Source of the DNA: Absidia repens
Lineage: Eukaryota > Mucoromycota > Mucoromycetes > Mucorales > Cunninghamellaceae
DNA: 64,000 nucleotides
Direction of reading: 5' to 3'
Assembly (NCBI GenBank): GCA_002105175.1
Contig: MCGE01000022.1
Coordinates: forward strand, 581,781-645,780
The position numbers and the translations under genes are program-made. The notes below the pieces were generated by a model that was not told the origin of the DNA, did no database searches, and saw only the letters and a list, made by a program, of their open reading frames with translations. Shown here piece by piece: positions 1 to 11,846 of the stretch (positions are counted from its first letter, which is position 1; each line of letters starts with the position of its first letter).

Positions 1-368
1 GTCGATGATATCAGTGACCGTATTAAGAACTACATCGGAAGGACGGTAAGAGGGGAATATCTTGGGTTGATCCAGAGTGGGCGATGATTCACTAGGAAAA
101 TCCAGAATGGAATCCACCTTGTCGAGTTGAGGAAGACTTTCTTTGTCAAGTCCTTCGTGTCGCATGCGCCTTTTATTATTGTTTTTATCGTCGTTTCCTT
201 CTACTGTAGCATATGGGCGAATGCTATTGACAGCAGCTACTACGAGGCAATATAACAAACTGTGAGTCCAACGCAAGCCTTTCTTTCATTTTATCAATGA
301 TTACCTGATGCAGCTCTTGAAGAAGGGACAAGAGATAATTTGGTAAAGGATCTTGCTAATGACAACAT
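1..368 (-). CDS. N-terminal part of a mitochondrial-targeted protein (family unknown), cut by window edge
   Basis: Two exons are visible on the minus strand: 368-305 and 239-1, joined across an intron with donor GTAATC and acceptor CGTAG. The joined frame stays open to the window edge. The N-terminus (MLSLARSFTKLSLVPSSRAA) has no acidic residues and is rich in Arg, Ser and Leu, as in a mitochondrial presequence, and an RPYATVEG stretch after the intron resembles a processing site. The mature part begins polar and charged and reaches YRPSDVVLNTVTDIID at the edge. I do not recognise the family. It is divergently arranged with the NDUFS8 gene, with about 280 bp between the two start codons, so they may share a promoter. 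The intron acceptor is chosen because the alternative CACAG acceptor leads straight to a stop. Confidence 0.6.
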
Positions 369-647
369 GAGTAAGGACAGTGCCGTCGTGACAAAGAAAT
401 AAAAAAATAAAAGAATGCAGCCGCCTCGTCTCCCCCAAAATTCGAAAAAAGGAAGAATATTTTTATATCCCGCTTTCACGTCACATAACGACAAGATTTG
501 TTTTGAAATGACTCGCAGCTGCCGGCCTGATTGTTCTCTTTTTCTTCAGTTTTACTTCGTTTTCACTCATTTTTATATAAAAAAAAAAAAACTCCCCACT
601 CTTTTTCTTTTTCATTCTATACATTCATTCTTCTTTTCACTAGAGTT

Positions 648-1724
648 ATGAATTTTTTAAACGTTGCGAAACCATTTGCCACAGCGGCCACTCGTCATAC
701 CTTTGTCCCTGGTAAAGAACGAAAAAGAACAACTATAGCAAGCAAATTCATATATACTGACCTCTTTTTCTTTATTCTTCTTATTCTATGTATAGCTTCA
801 CGTTTGCTGGCTGCACCTATGGGTAGCCAGTTAGCTCGTTTCAGCACTTCTTCCGTAACGAAACATGCTTCACCTCAAGATAAGAGCTTCCAATATCCCG
901 GAAAAGCTCCTGGTGCTCTTGACGTCGCCGCTCGCCAACTTCTTTTGACTGAATTGATGCGTGGTATGTGGGTTGTCTTGGAACAATTCTTCCGTCCTCC
1001 TTACACCATCTTCTACCCTTTTGAAAAGGGTGCACTCTCTCCTCGTTTCCGTGGTGAACATGCTCTTCGTCGTTACCCTACTGGTAAGTTCTGCAGTGAC
1101 AATAGATTTCGGAAACGGGAAACCGACTCTCTTACTCTTATTTTTTTTATAGGTGAAGAACGATGTATTGCTTGCAAGTTATGTGAAGCTATCTGTCCTG
1201 CTCAAGCTATCACCATTGAAGCCGAACCTCGTGATGATGGAGCTCGTCGTACTACTCGTTATGATATTGATATGACCAAGTGCATGTAAGGACGAAGGCT
1301 TTTTTTTATGTGAGGGATATATTATTGACACTAACATTTTTTTTTTTTTTTTTATGACTTACCTCCAATAGTTACTGTGGTTTCTGTCAAGAAGCTTGTC
1401 CAGGTATGACAAAGATCACGCATCCCCCACAAAGAAATGAATCATCCTTTTTTAGAAAGCTGAAATACTAACCGATTTATACTTTTTTTAGTGGATGCTA
1501 TCGTCGAAGGTCCTAACTACGAATACATTACCGAAACTCACGAAGAATTACTTTATAACAAGGAAAAGCTTTTGGCTAACGGTGACAAGTGGGAAGTAGA
1601 AATCGCCAGGTAAAAAAAAGCACTTCCATTAACGTGATAATGTCTGAACAAAAGGGACTGGTGTCTGATTATATATTTATATATTATGCATAGAAACTTG
1701 CAAGCTGAAACCCCTTATCGTTAA
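648..1724 (+). CDS. NDUFS8: NADH:ubiquinone oxidoreductase 23 kDa iron-sulfur subunit (NDUFS8/TYKY)
   Basis: Complex I subunit of the peripheral arm; it carries Fe-S clusters N6a and N6b on the electron path to ubiquinone. Six exons: 648-711, 796-1083, 1153-1285, 1372-1403, 1492-1609, 1694-1724, giving about 221 residues. The N-terminus is an Arg/Ala/Ser-rich mitochondrial presequence. The body has the [20 protein letters not shown] segment and two ferredoxin motifs, [12 protein letters not shown] and [12 protein letters not shown], that supply the eight cluster cysteines; the second is assembled across an intron. It ends in the family-typical ETPYR. The first two introns are multiples of three with no in-frame stop. 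An AATAAA-type signal lies near 1938. The assignment is secure; the exact first exon is slightly less so. Confidence 0.95.
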
Positions 1725-2065
1725 GAAGATTGGGCCAAAGTTGACCCATTCGCTCACGCCACATTTTTCTTACCCTGACCTACTATCTATCCCTTTTATT
1801 GTTATCATCATCATTATTATTACCTTTTGCCATCGATCCTTTTTATCTTAGTATATCTCCCCCTTTTTGTCTAGAAAAAAAAAATACAGCTCCAATAGCA
1901 ACTGTGATGGTTTTATTTTACATTTAGATCATGTCAATAAATATACATCATTTTGTTTGAATCTCAATTTGTCAGGCCAAAAATAAATGCCTGTTTCCAT
2001 TTTAAAGCTCCACTCCTTTTTCTTTTCATTTGCCTTTTTCTTCCCAACTTTTTTTTTTTTTTTTT
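1725..2065. other. Intergenic: NDUFS8 3' end / TM9 promoter
   Basis: Contains the probable NDUFS8 polyadenylation region (AATAAATA near 1938) and a pyrimidine-rich leader with a T-run just before the TM9 start. No gene seen. Confidence 0.6.
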
Positions 2066-2974
2066 ATGAAACTGAGATTCTCTTCCCTATTTTTATGCTC
2101 ACAGGCACTTCCATTCTACTTCCTTCTACTACTTGGCCAAGGTTGTCGATCCATTTTTGTATCAGCAGATGAACACAATCATAAAGTACATTATATGAAA
2201 ATACATCTTCCACCGCGTCATCTATTACAGCTACTAACCTACTTACTTGTTCTCTTTTCCTTTTGGTTTGAACAACAATAGTATGCTGAACAAGATGAAG
2301 TAGTGGCTTGGATGAATACAGTGGGCCCAATTTACAACACACAAGAAACGTACCCCTATTATCAATTACCATTTTGTCGTGGAGTTGGCCAACTGGAACA
2401 TCGCCATGAAACGTTGGGTGAAGCTCTCCAAGGTCTGGATCTTGTGAACTCTGGTATACCAATGCGCTATTTACGTAAGTGACTTAAAGAAGTGCGTGTA
2501 TGCTGTTGGATGAAAGAAAGAGCTTGAGACTAACTATTGCTGTTTTTACTTTTGTCACAGAACCTGTTGATCGGAAGCCCATTTGCAAAACAAAGTTGAG
2601 CCAAGAAACCAAGGATGCTTTTGCCGACGCTATTCGCCAACAATACTGGTTTAGTATGTTTATAGGTAAGTAGTATTCAAAGAACATGGAGAGCGGGAAG
2701 CTGTACTGAATATATATACATTTAATATTTACATCACACTGTTTAGATGACCTACCTATCAGTGCTCGGGTAGGGGACGATGCCATTCACAACATAATTT
2801 TTGACGAAGTCGACGCAAAAGGCGATCTCAGATCTGAAATACACACACCTCTGTTTCTCCACAAAGCATTTACCATAGAATACAATGGCGACCGGGTAAG
2901 TATGAAACTACGTATATGTTTATGAACAAATCACCCCCCCCCCCCAACGGACTAGGATATCATTCATTCATCAT

Positions 2975-3017
<43 letters not shown>

Positions 3018-4593
3018 TTGTGTAGATCATATCGGTATCACTCGATCAACAAGACCCTATTGATCTCGAAGGAGACACACCTACGGAAATTACGTTTACT
3101 TACTCTGTATCCTGGAAACCAACGGATACTTTATTTGAAGATCGATTCAGCCGATTATTGGAAGCATCCTTTTTCGAACACAATGTAAACCGAACAAAAA
3201 TAAGCTATCCGAGTAAATTGTTGGACTCACTCTATTTTTTTCTTTTCTTAATAGGTACATTGGCTCTCCATTTGTAGTTCCTTTATGATGGTGCTGTTTT
3301 TGACAGGGATGGTGTCCATTATCTTATTACGTACGGTGAAAAGGGACTTTTCAAGATATGATCGGGAAGAAGAAGGTCTTGATGACTTTGTAAGTTTTGG
3401 GCAACCGGGCGTATACATTGATTTATATTTTCTGATGAAATGCTAACTTTTTTTTTTGTGATGTAGGATCGTGATCTTGGCGACGAAGGATATGGATGGA
3501 AACAAGTTCATGGCGATGTCTTTCGGCAACCTCCTCATCTGATGCTCATGTCTGCGTTTATTGGCTCAGGCAGTCAGTTGGCGGTGATGGGCCTTGTGAT
3601 GATTATCTATATCATATGGGGCCAGTCTTACTCGGAACGTGCAACAATCATGACGGCAAGTGTTGCTGTTTACACCATGACAGCGCTTGTGTCCGGTTAT
3701 ACCAGTGCCAAGTTTTATGCGACCTATGGTGGAAAGGAATGGGTACGGAACGTGATCTTGACAGCTGTCCTCTTTCCTGTGGCTGGTGGAGTGATTGGTG
3801 GCTATATCAACACATTGGCGATCTACTACTCAAGTTCGCGCGCGGTTCCCTTTATGGCATTATTCTCGGTGATTGCTCTTTGGATTTTGGTTGTGTTCCC
3901 CTTGACGATTTTCGGTGCCATTATTGCCAGACGCTGGGGATCTGCTGCGGGACATGCTCATTTGGAATTCCCTTGTCGTATCAATCCCATCCCAAGACCC
4001 ATCCCTGAAAAACTATGGTACCAAGAACCATTGGCGATTGCTGCTTTGGGTGGAATCTTGCCATTTGCCTCTATTTTTATTGAAATGTATTTTATCTTTA
4101 CTTCTTTCTGGACATACAAGATTTATTATGTTTATGGCTTTATGTTTCTGGTCTTTTTAATTCTTTTGGTGGTCAGTGCTTGCGTGTCTATTGTAAGCAC
4201 CTACTTTTTACTCAATTCTGAAGATCATCGATGGTAAGCGAAGATATACATAAACAAAGATGGAATAGCTAATAATTATTATTTTTTATTTCTAGGCACT
4301 GGGTCAGTTTTATGTCATGTGCTTCAACTTCAATCTATATCTATCTATATGCGACCTATTACTATTTCACAAAGACAAAGTAAGTACCGATAAAGAAAAA
4401 ACAAGGCAAATGTAAGGCGTATTAATTTAATTTTAACCTGGTTTTTAGAATGACAGGGACTTTCCAAACAAGCTTTTATTTCGGATACACTGGCTTACTG
4501 TGCCTTGGCATGTTTTGTATGCTTGGATTTGTTGGTCACTCCGCCGGACATTGGTTTGTGAAGAAAATATATCAAAATGTCAAAATAGATTAG
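2066..4593 (+). CDS. Transmembrane 9 superfamily (EMP70) protein
   Basis: Nine exons: 2066-2185, 2282-2474, 2561-2665, 2747-2895, 3026-3184, 3255-3389, 3467-4233, 4296-4379, 4449-4593, in frame throughout (618 residues). The protein has an N-terminal signal sequence, a luminal domain of about 250 residues (with the family's LPFC segment) and nine hydrophobic segments from about residue 260 to the end. The C-terminus reads KIYQNVKID, ending in the KXD motif that in TM9 proteins binds COPI and retains them in the Golgi. TM9 proteins act in Golgi/endosome sorting, glycosylation and adhesion, and yeast Emp70/Tmn2 affect copper homeostasis; which applies here is unknown. The fourth intron (2896-3025) carries a run of 12 C and a run of 40 T. 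Confidence 0.95.
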
Positions 4594-5004
4594 CCCTCCC
4601 CCTCTCTCTCTCTTCCTTTTATTAGTCACTATGCAACACACATACACCACCATCCATATTATTGTTTTATTATATCTATTCTTTTAAAGTCACTCAATAA
4701 ATTATTATTATTATTATCCATTGTTATATGTATTGATTTTGTTTTATTACAATCATACCTTTGATTTTGGAAGCGGCCAATGAAGCACTTAGAGCCAAGC
4801 AAATGGTTAAGTACGGCCACCGCTCATTGGATATCTGAAGCTCCGAAAGTTCATCTTTTTTCTTTCTCTTTTTTCTTTTTTTGTTACAAGCATCCCCTTC
4901 TCATTCTTTTGATATTCTTTATTTTACACTCTCCCTCCCAATTATATAAAAAAACCTCATTCCCCTAAATATACTGTTATCCACTAGTCTCTCCTTAAAT
5001 TTTG
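4594..5004. other. Intergenic: TM9 3' end and kexin promoter
   Basis: An AATAAATT signal near 4697 probably ends the TM9 transcript. A T/C-rich stretch at about 4855-4940 and a TATA box precede the kexin start. No gene seen. Confidence 0.6.
4943..4950 (+). promoter_or_regulatory. TATA box of the kexin gene
   Basis: TATATAAA lies 55 bp before the ATG at 5005, just after a pyrimidine-rich stretch. Placement rests on consensus and distance only. Confidence 0.5.
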
Positions 5005-7796
5005 ATGTATCTTTATTTTTGGGTAACACTCGCTTACCTGCTGGCACTGGTTCAGGCCACCACTGCCATCATCAAACGAGATCCTTCAAGACAATACTAT
5101 ACCCTCCATTTCCCCCAGGGCCATTTAGACGATGCTACGCATCACCATGCCAAACACATAGCTCGCTCTCTCGAAACTCGATACGAAGGTCCAGTAGGTG
5201 AACTGAAAACTTGGTTTGTGGTCTCTTCACCAATGACAGCAGTAATGAAACGCTCCACCACTACGAAGGACGACGACCCTATTGTTGCCTCTTTCCACCA
5301 ACAAAACAACAACAATCCTCAACAAAAAGAAACATAGAGTCTGACATATGGTCCAAAGTACAACGTATTGACAAGCAAGTGTTGAAGAAACGCTCGAAAA
5401 GAGCAGTGATTCCCCGTGCACCTGTTTTGGATTCTGGGAAACTTGTGTTTGAAGATGCTCAAAAGTCACTTGGTATCAAGGATCCGGGATTCACAGAACA
5501 ATGGCATCTGGTAAGTCAAAGAAGACGGAGGGTCTAGTATATTGTTATACTGATTCGAAATTATTTCGAATTTTTTATTATTTAGGTCAATCAAGAAAAT
5601 ACTGGGAACGACATCAATGTTACTTCTGTTTGGAAACAAGGGGTGACCGGTAATGGAACCGTTGTGGCGATATTGGATGATGGATTGGATTATCAAAGCA
5701 GGGACTTGAAAGATAATTTTGTAAGTAACGCATTGTATACATCAATTGATTTCGTCTTTGCCTTTACTGATATATATCTATATTTATTCGTAGTATGCTG
5801 AAGGATCCTATGACTTTAATGACCATGTTGATTTACCTACACCTATATTGTGGAATGATTACCATGGCACCCGATGTGCGGGTCAAATTGCTGCAGTGAA
5901 AAATGAAGCTTGTGGGGTGGGCATTGCTTATAATGCAAAAGTGTCTGGTAAGAAAAGATGACTACTGTATAAAAATAATTATATAAAAGCTATTATTAAT
6001 CACCTCCTCGTTATTACATAGGTATTCGTATATTGTCTGGAGAAATCACAGATGTGGATGAAGCTGCGGCACTGAATTACAAGTACCAGGAAAATGATAT
6101 CTTTTCATGTTCTTGGGGTCCTCCTGATGATGGTCAAACAATGGAAGCTCCTACTGGTATCTTGGCGGATGCGTTTGTCAATGGAATCGAAAATGGTCGT
6201 GATGGAAAAGGAACAGTATATGTATTTGCAACTGGGAATGGTGGAAATGCCGGTGACAATTGCAACTTCGATGGATATACAAATAGCATTTACACAATTA
6301 CTGTTGGTGCATTGGATCATACCGATCATCATCCGTCTTATGCTGAACGATGCTCGGCTCAACTCGTGGTGACTTATTCTAGTGGAGGTGGCAAATCAAT
6401 CGTAAGTTAATAAAAACTGAATGCATGTATGGAAAAAAGAAGAAAGGAATTGGTCACTTATTCAGTTATTATTTCGCAGTACACAACCAATCATGGGAAT
6501 GAGGAATGTACAGATATTCATGGAGGCACATCGGCTGCTGCACCTAATGCCGCTGGTATATTTGCATTGGTGCTGTCTGTCCGGCCCGACTTGACCTGGC
6601 GTGATATGCAACATCTGTGTGTTCAAACGGCACTGCCCATCAACCTGGATGATAACGATTGGAAAAAGCTACCTTCTGGACGAATGTATAACCACAAATA
6701 TGGGTATGGGAAACTGGATACATGGGCCATCATTGAAGCTGCCAAGGTGTTCAAGAATGTCAACAAGCAAACTTATTTGGAACTCCCGGTTAAAATGAAC
6801 AAGACAAAGATTCCTGATACCACTTCTGCCAAACACAAGAAACCTCTACGAAGCATTGTCCAAATCACGCAAGAAATGGTAGAAGCTACCGGCTTATCAA
6901 GGCTAGAACACATCACTGCTACTGTGAACATTGAACATCAACGGCGCGGCGATATCCAAATTTTGCTTCAAAGTCCAAATAAGGTGGAATCTGAATTAGC
7001 AGCTGTTCGTGTGGGTGATACTAGCTCCGATGGTATTCACAACTGGAAATTCATGACGGTGAAGCACTGGTAAGCTGATTGAAAGAAGACCTACAGAATA
7101 AGTCAAATGATTCGCTCATCATTTTTTATGTGTGTATATAGGGAAGAGAGCCCTATTGGAAATTGGACATTATTAATCTATGACGAACATAATGCGAAAT
7201 CCACTGGACATTTGTTGAATTGGACAATGACTCTCTTTGGTGAAATGGATCCCCGTTTTCAAGGCGAACCGAACCATCAACCTGCTGTCAACCATGATAC
7301 CACCAATGAAAACACTACCTCGATCATCAATACCTCCACTCCCTCGGCAACATCAACACAAAGTGTAGATACACAAGCGCCAGCTCGCCCAACAAGGGTT
7401 AAACCAACCACTTCCTCCTCATCATCAATCGATGCATCAGTTACACCAACAAGTCATATGAACGAAGATGATGAATCCGTATCGCCCGATGGATCAATTG
7501 ACAACAATGAATCTGATGGCAGTGTGTTTATTTATGCATTTGTGGGCACAGGGGCGATCTTGGGCGTGGCGACGGCGATGTATCTCTGCAAGCGTAATCA
7601 ATGGCGATCCCCGCCACCCGCTTTACCCCGTCAATCCTCGCGAGCGCCTATTATGGATTATGAATTTGACGAACTCAAGCCTGAAGAGGAAGACGAAGAT
7701 GATGATGACGATAATGACGAAGGCGAATCAAGTGATGGTCGACCTCTATTATCCCAGCAACAACAACAACAACAACAAGAACATCAGAACCGGTGA
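5005..7796 (+). CDS. KEX2: Kexin-type proprotein convertase (Kex2-like), with one apparent frameshift
   Basis: Membrane subtilase that cleaves precursors after dibasic sites in the late Golgi. Exons: 5005-5510, 5586-5720, 5794-5947, 6022-6401, 6480-7069, 7142-7796. It has a signal peptide and a propeptide with the EGPVGELK motif; the propeptide ends at a KKRSKR autoprocessing site. The subtilase domain has Asp in VAILDDG, His in DYHGTRCAG, oxyanion Asn in ATGNGG and Ser in GGTSAAAP. It is followed by a P domain, a Ser/Thr-rich stem, one membrane span (IYAFVGTGAILGVATAMYLC) and an acidic tail with YEFDEL and RPLLSQ, plausible sorting signals. The frame changes by -1 near 5320-5334 (an A5 run) between FHQQNNNN and ESDIWSKV, both typical of kexins. 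No GT..AG intron of suitable phase spans it, and the exons total one base short of a multiple of three. A sequencing indel is more likely than a pseudogene. Confidence 0.9.
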
Positions 7797-8038
7797 TCTG
7801 TCAAAATTTTTAGTTTAGACTGTACAATCATATCATTTTGTAGTGTAGCATATTACTTTTATTGGGCGGTGATTCAAAAAAATTGTGACGACAAAAATAA
7901 ACTGACCAACATGTCCACATATCTAACCCCAGCAATCTATTTCTCTTTTTTTTTTTTTTTTTTTTTCTTTCTGTATATCTTCTCCCCACTCTCTGTTGTG
8001 TTTTTTTTTTTTTTTTTTTTACTTATAGTCGATCACAA

Positions 8039-8670
8039 ATGTCTACCATTTCCCTCAAGAGTGTTGTACAAAACTCCAAGTTCCTCTCTGGATTATTGAA
8101 ACCTGCTGCCAAGGCCTATGCTGGTGCTGCTGGCTATCAACAAATCGGTAAGATTGTTTATCTGATACGAACTGTTTTCTAGTACTGTTACTTTTTTAGA
8201 TTGTACATCAGCAAACGATAAATACGAAAATATTGGTCAAGGAAATCGATTTAGGATATAATGCTAATTATATTTCAATATGTACTCGACGAAATATAGG
8301 TCTTAAATACGATGATTTGCTTGCCGAAGAAAGCCCTTTGGTCAAGGAAGCTCTCCGTCGTCTTGAAATTGCCGAACCCCGTCAAGCTTATGATCGTGCT
8401 TATCGTATCCGTGTAGCCATGCAATGCTCTTTGTCTCACACCCTTTTACCTAAGGATCAATGGACTACTCACCAAACGGTAAGACTAACACTATGACGAC
8501 AGTCTTAACAGATCCTTTTTTTCTTTTAAAAAAAAAAAAAATTACTCACCAATCATTATTTGCTTGTTTTGCAGGATGTCAGATACCTCCAACCTTATAT
8601 TGATCAAGTGGATGCTGAATTCGCTGAACGTGAAGCCTTTGATAACATCAAGTTTACTGCCAAACATTAG
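8039..8670 (+). CDS. QCR7: Cytochrome bc1 complex subunit 7 (QCR7, 14 kDa ubiquinol-cytochrome c reductase)
   Basis: Respiratory complex III subunit on the matrix side, needed for assembly around cytochrome b. Three exons: 8039-8147, 8300-8478, 8575-8670, encoding 127 residues, the usual size for this family. Diagnostic segments are GLKYDDLL, EALRRLEIAEPRQAYDRAYRIRVAMQ, LPKDQWTTHQTDVRYLQPYI and a short charged C-terminus. The first intron is the longest at 152 nt. AATAAA signals lie near 8731 and 8816. The gene sits in the same orientation as kexin upstream, with a 240-bp spacer holding two long T-runs. Confidence 0.95.
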
Positions 8671-8972
8671 AATAGCTTTTTATACATTTAGTTTATTATT
8701 ATTATTATTAGCCACTCCCCTTCAATCAATCAAATAAAAATATCGATCATTTTATAAACTGTACAATTCCATTGTCTCCATTTTTATATGCATGTCATTA
8801 TCATCATTTTGGTCAATAAAAGCTTAGAATGATTTGTTAAAAATGAATCATATCGGTTACAATTGCCGTTACTCATTTACCCGTGCTTATGACAAAAATA
8901 GCAAGTTTTTCTATCAAAATTTTAAAAAAATGCGCCTTGTCAGCATCAATCATTCGCAAGTGCGTCCCCCCT

Positions 8973-9012
<40 letters not shown>

Positions 9013-9123
9013 GATATAAAGGGACTTCCTTTCTTCTTCTTCTTCTTCTTCTTCTTCTTCTTCTTCTACTTTTACCCATCTCTCCCTAAGTTTTATATGA
9101 TTCATTCTCTCCTCACCTAAAAT
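8671..9123. other. Intergenic with long T-run and TTC microsatellite
   Basis: Holds the QCR7 polyadenylation signals, a poly-T tract at about 8976-9011, a TATAAAGG box at 9015 and a (TTC)n microsatellite at about 9030-9066 that would lie in the F-box gene promoter or leader. Predicted peptides here are repeat translations. Confidence 0.7.
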
Positions 9124-10557
9124 ATGCATCCTTTTTTTAATCTTCCTTATGAAATTCATGACCTGATACTCACTCGCCTTCCTCAACCAGTCCTCGCTCA
9201 ACTCTGTTTAGTCAATCAACAAAGTTACAACCTCTGTCTGCCTCTTCTCTATCGCAATGTCCATATAAAGATTCGGAAACAATTGGGCCAACTGAACAAG
9301 GGCCTACAGCGCTCGCCTTATCTTGCACAAGTTGTTAGGAAACATACACAACACTTGACCTTAACTTGTCGCCAGAGCAGCTTCCAGTGGCTCATCAGCA
9401 ATGCTCAAATAAAATGGTACCGCCAGTCCATGCCCAGTCTGACGACATTGACTCTGCGCGATTTTCCCGTCCTTCCTATTGAACGTGTGGCACCCTTTCT
9501 GACTGAGTTGGCATCGCTAGAAACTCTCTGCTTCCGATACTGCAATCTCGTCTCTCTTCATCAACCTGAATCCTATATTCCGATGTTACCCGAAGACCAT
9601 TCTCACACAAGCATCTACCAATTACCTGCCTCTTACTACTACTACAACACGACCAACCCTATCACTATCGCCGCCACCGCCACCAAGGGGTCAATGTCAC
9701 CTGAAGGGGGTGTCCCTCCTCAACATTCTGCAGTAAAAACCTTGATCCTTGATTGGACCGATTTTTCAGCTACTGCCATTGACAATTTATTGCACAGACT
9801 GCCATGTCTTGGGTTTGTTTCCTTTGGTGCGAATCACAACCGAATCAAAAATGCGAACAATGTCGCCTTGACGTCACTGAAACACCACTGCCAACATATC
9901 CACTCTCTCAAGGTTGCTTTACAACAAATCCACCCATTAATGCTGCCACTGCTGATTGAACACTATGGGCCACAACTGCGTCAACTGGATATACAATGTC
10001 AAGACACTACCACATTGAAAACCGTCGCTCAATATGCAACCAAGGTGGAACAATTAGTGATACATGCCGTGGGAAGCATCCAACAGCAACCGCAACAACA
10101 ACAACAACAACAACAGGATGCTGCTGATAATGATGACGATGATGACGATGATGATTGGACTTTGGAGGAGGTCAAGGACGACGATGAAGACGATGACAAC
10201 CAACGACCATTATCATTAGACGCTAGTAGCAGGATGAGGATTGATCGCAAAACAGCAGCCGTGTTGGGTTCGGATGGAATCGAAGGAATTGTACGACAGT
10301 GCGGCGAATTGACGCATATGGAAATGATCAGTTGGGGCCTACGGGACATTCCCTCCGTCATTCTTCGTGCCATGGCGCATCGGCGGAAACAGCAACGATT
10401 ACAAGCTTCTTTTAATCAATCGGATTATGCAACGACAAGAACAGACCCATCCTGGCACCATCACCGCTCCCTCATGTCGACGTGGTCGGAAAAGGCTTCT
10501 TTGGCTTTGGATGGCGATCTCTTGGCTGAAATCCGGACCTTATTTGTTTGTGTTTGA
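9124..10557 (+). CDS. F-box protein with leucine-rich-like repeats
   Basis: Intronless ORF of 477 residues, unusual here since nearly all neighbours are spliced. The first 45 residues form an F-box (NLPYEIHDLILTRLPQ, LAQLCLVNQQSYNLCLPLLYR), the Skp1-binding motif of SCF ubiquitin ligases. The rest has spaced Leu-rich segments such as LTTLTLRDFPVLP, LETLCFRYCNL, VKTLILDWTDFSA and LRQLDIQCQD, like the divergent leucine-rich repeats of fungal F-box proteins. It is interrupted by a Gln-rich stretch and a run of Asp around residues 320-350. The substrate cannot be inferred. Confidence 0.85.
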   Translation: MHPFFNLPYEIHDLILTRLPQPVLAQLCLVNQQSYNLCLPLLYRNVHIKIRKQLGQLNKGLQRSPYLAQVVRKHTQHLTLTCRQSSFQWLISNAQIKWYRQSMPSLTTLTLRDFPVLPIERVAPFLTELASLETLCFRYCNLVSLHQPESYIPMLPEDHSHTSIYQLPASYYYYNTTNPITIAATATKGSMSPEGGVPPQHSAVKTLILDWTDFSATAIDNLLHRLPCLGFVSFGANHNRIKNANNVALTSLKHHCQHIHSLKVALQQIHPLMLPLLIEHYGPQLRQLDIQCQDTTTLKTVAQYATKVEQLVIHAVGSIQQQPQQQQQQQQDAADNDDDDDDDDWTLEEVKDDDEDDDNQRPLSLDASSRMRIDRKTAAVLGSDGIEGIVRQCGELTHMEMISWGLRDIPSVILRAMAHRRKQQRLQASFNQSDYATTRTDPSWHHHRSLMSTWSEKASLALDGDLLAEIRTLFVCV

Positions 10558-11250
10558 TACATATTGTGTGCGTGTGTGTATATATACAATAGGGCTGCAA
10601 CCGCACAGACCCCCCTCCCCCAATCTTGTATTTTTAGTGCCTCAGTTTTTTATTTTTACCCCAATCATATACATTTTTTTTTTTTGTTATCTTTTTTTTT
10701 TTTACTTGCATTCCCACACTCAACTTTTTTTATATCTGCTTAGTTATTCCTTATCTTTCTTATATTATTCCCTCCTCATTCATTTATTCATATCTCTTTC
10801 TTTTTAGTTGATTATATTTCTTCAAATAAAAAAAAATATATATTATTGCCCTCATGATGATGTCTCTCTTTTTTTTTATTTTGTGTGTAGTATTTGATTT
10901 ATGGTTTACGATGCTTTGGTTACACGGATGAGCTTCCGATGATAAATGGCCATTGTGGATGATGTTTTTTGAGATGCGCATGATTTTCATCAATCATTTT
11001 AGAGTTACAATATCCTATTATGACCAGTCTAAATCTCCACTCCTTTCATTTTCCCTCACTTCCATATATATCTACTCATCGTCCCTATTTTTTATTATTA
11101 TTACGTATGATATTTCATTCAATAAACAAAATGGTGACTTCTAATATATATTCACAGTATGATTGTGCGTGATATGTTTTCATAACTTCCAGTGTTGTCC
11201 TCTACACTAGTAGACACTTGACTCATAGTTACCTCATCTTTTTTTTTCTG

Positions 11251-11253
11251 CAC

Positions 11254-11291
<38 letters not shown>

Positions 11292-11304
11292 ACACACACA
11301 CACA
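11251..11304. repeat. (CA)n dinucleotide microsatellite
   Basis: About 27 CA units with minor interruptions, in the spacer between two convergent genes. Confidence 0.9.
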
Positions 11305-11459
11305 GGGTGTATTCATTCGCCATAGCAATGAGCATGACAATTGAGCAGAACCTGCCTTACTGCCAGATCCTCTTTTTCATGAGGTCACATACTCATGTAT
11401 AACCCATTCAACAAGACAATTAGACATATAAGAGAGACTAGCGTTAAAAAGACCAGATA

Positions 11460-11782
11460 TGTTTTATTCAAACGTAGATATTAACTATGACACTAACACT
11501 GAGCTAATCTAATAAAGGTTCCATAGAACTAAACAAAGATGAAGTCTAACCTATTTGCGATCCTTAATCCCACATTCTAAATGGAAGGGTTTCCCCAAGC
11601 ATGTTTGTATTGCATTTTACATTCTTCAAAGTGTCCCTGATTCAAGTTCTACATTAGTTCAAAATCACCATCACATCATTGAAATTTTCAATGAAGAACA
11701 AAAAAAAAAAAAAAAAAAAAAGAGAAAGAGAAAAAAGGGAAAGCTGACAAAAAATATATATATATAATCACGTTGGCGGAGT
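11460..11782 (-). repeat. Dispersed repeat family, copy R1 (reverse)
   Basis: Core hairpin GGGTTTCCCC at 11587-11596 (GGGGAAACCC on the minus strand), an AATAAAAC end near 11460, an A/G-rich tract at 11699-11735 that is a pyrimidine tract on the minus strand, and a degenerate box (CGCCAACGTGA, minus strand) near 11769-11778 where other copies have CGCCCACGTG. The most diverged copy. Confidence 0.65.
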
Positions 11783-11846
11783 GTGAATGTTGAAAAACAC
11801 CATCCATTGTTTTTTTTTTGTTTTATTTGGCCATTTTTATTCAGTA

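Larger units (their letters stand above)
10558..11846. other. Intergenic between convergent F-box and thioesterase genes
   Basis: AT-rich spacer with a (CA)n microsatellite at about 11251-11304 and one reverse copy of the dispersed repeat family (listed separately). No gene with support; short frames lack codon structure or splice continuity. Confidence 0.6.

Noticed and set aside
8873..9201. Poly-Lys, poly-Phe, poly-Leu and poly-Glu peptides on both strands
   Set aside because: Translations of the T-run and the TTC microsatellite.
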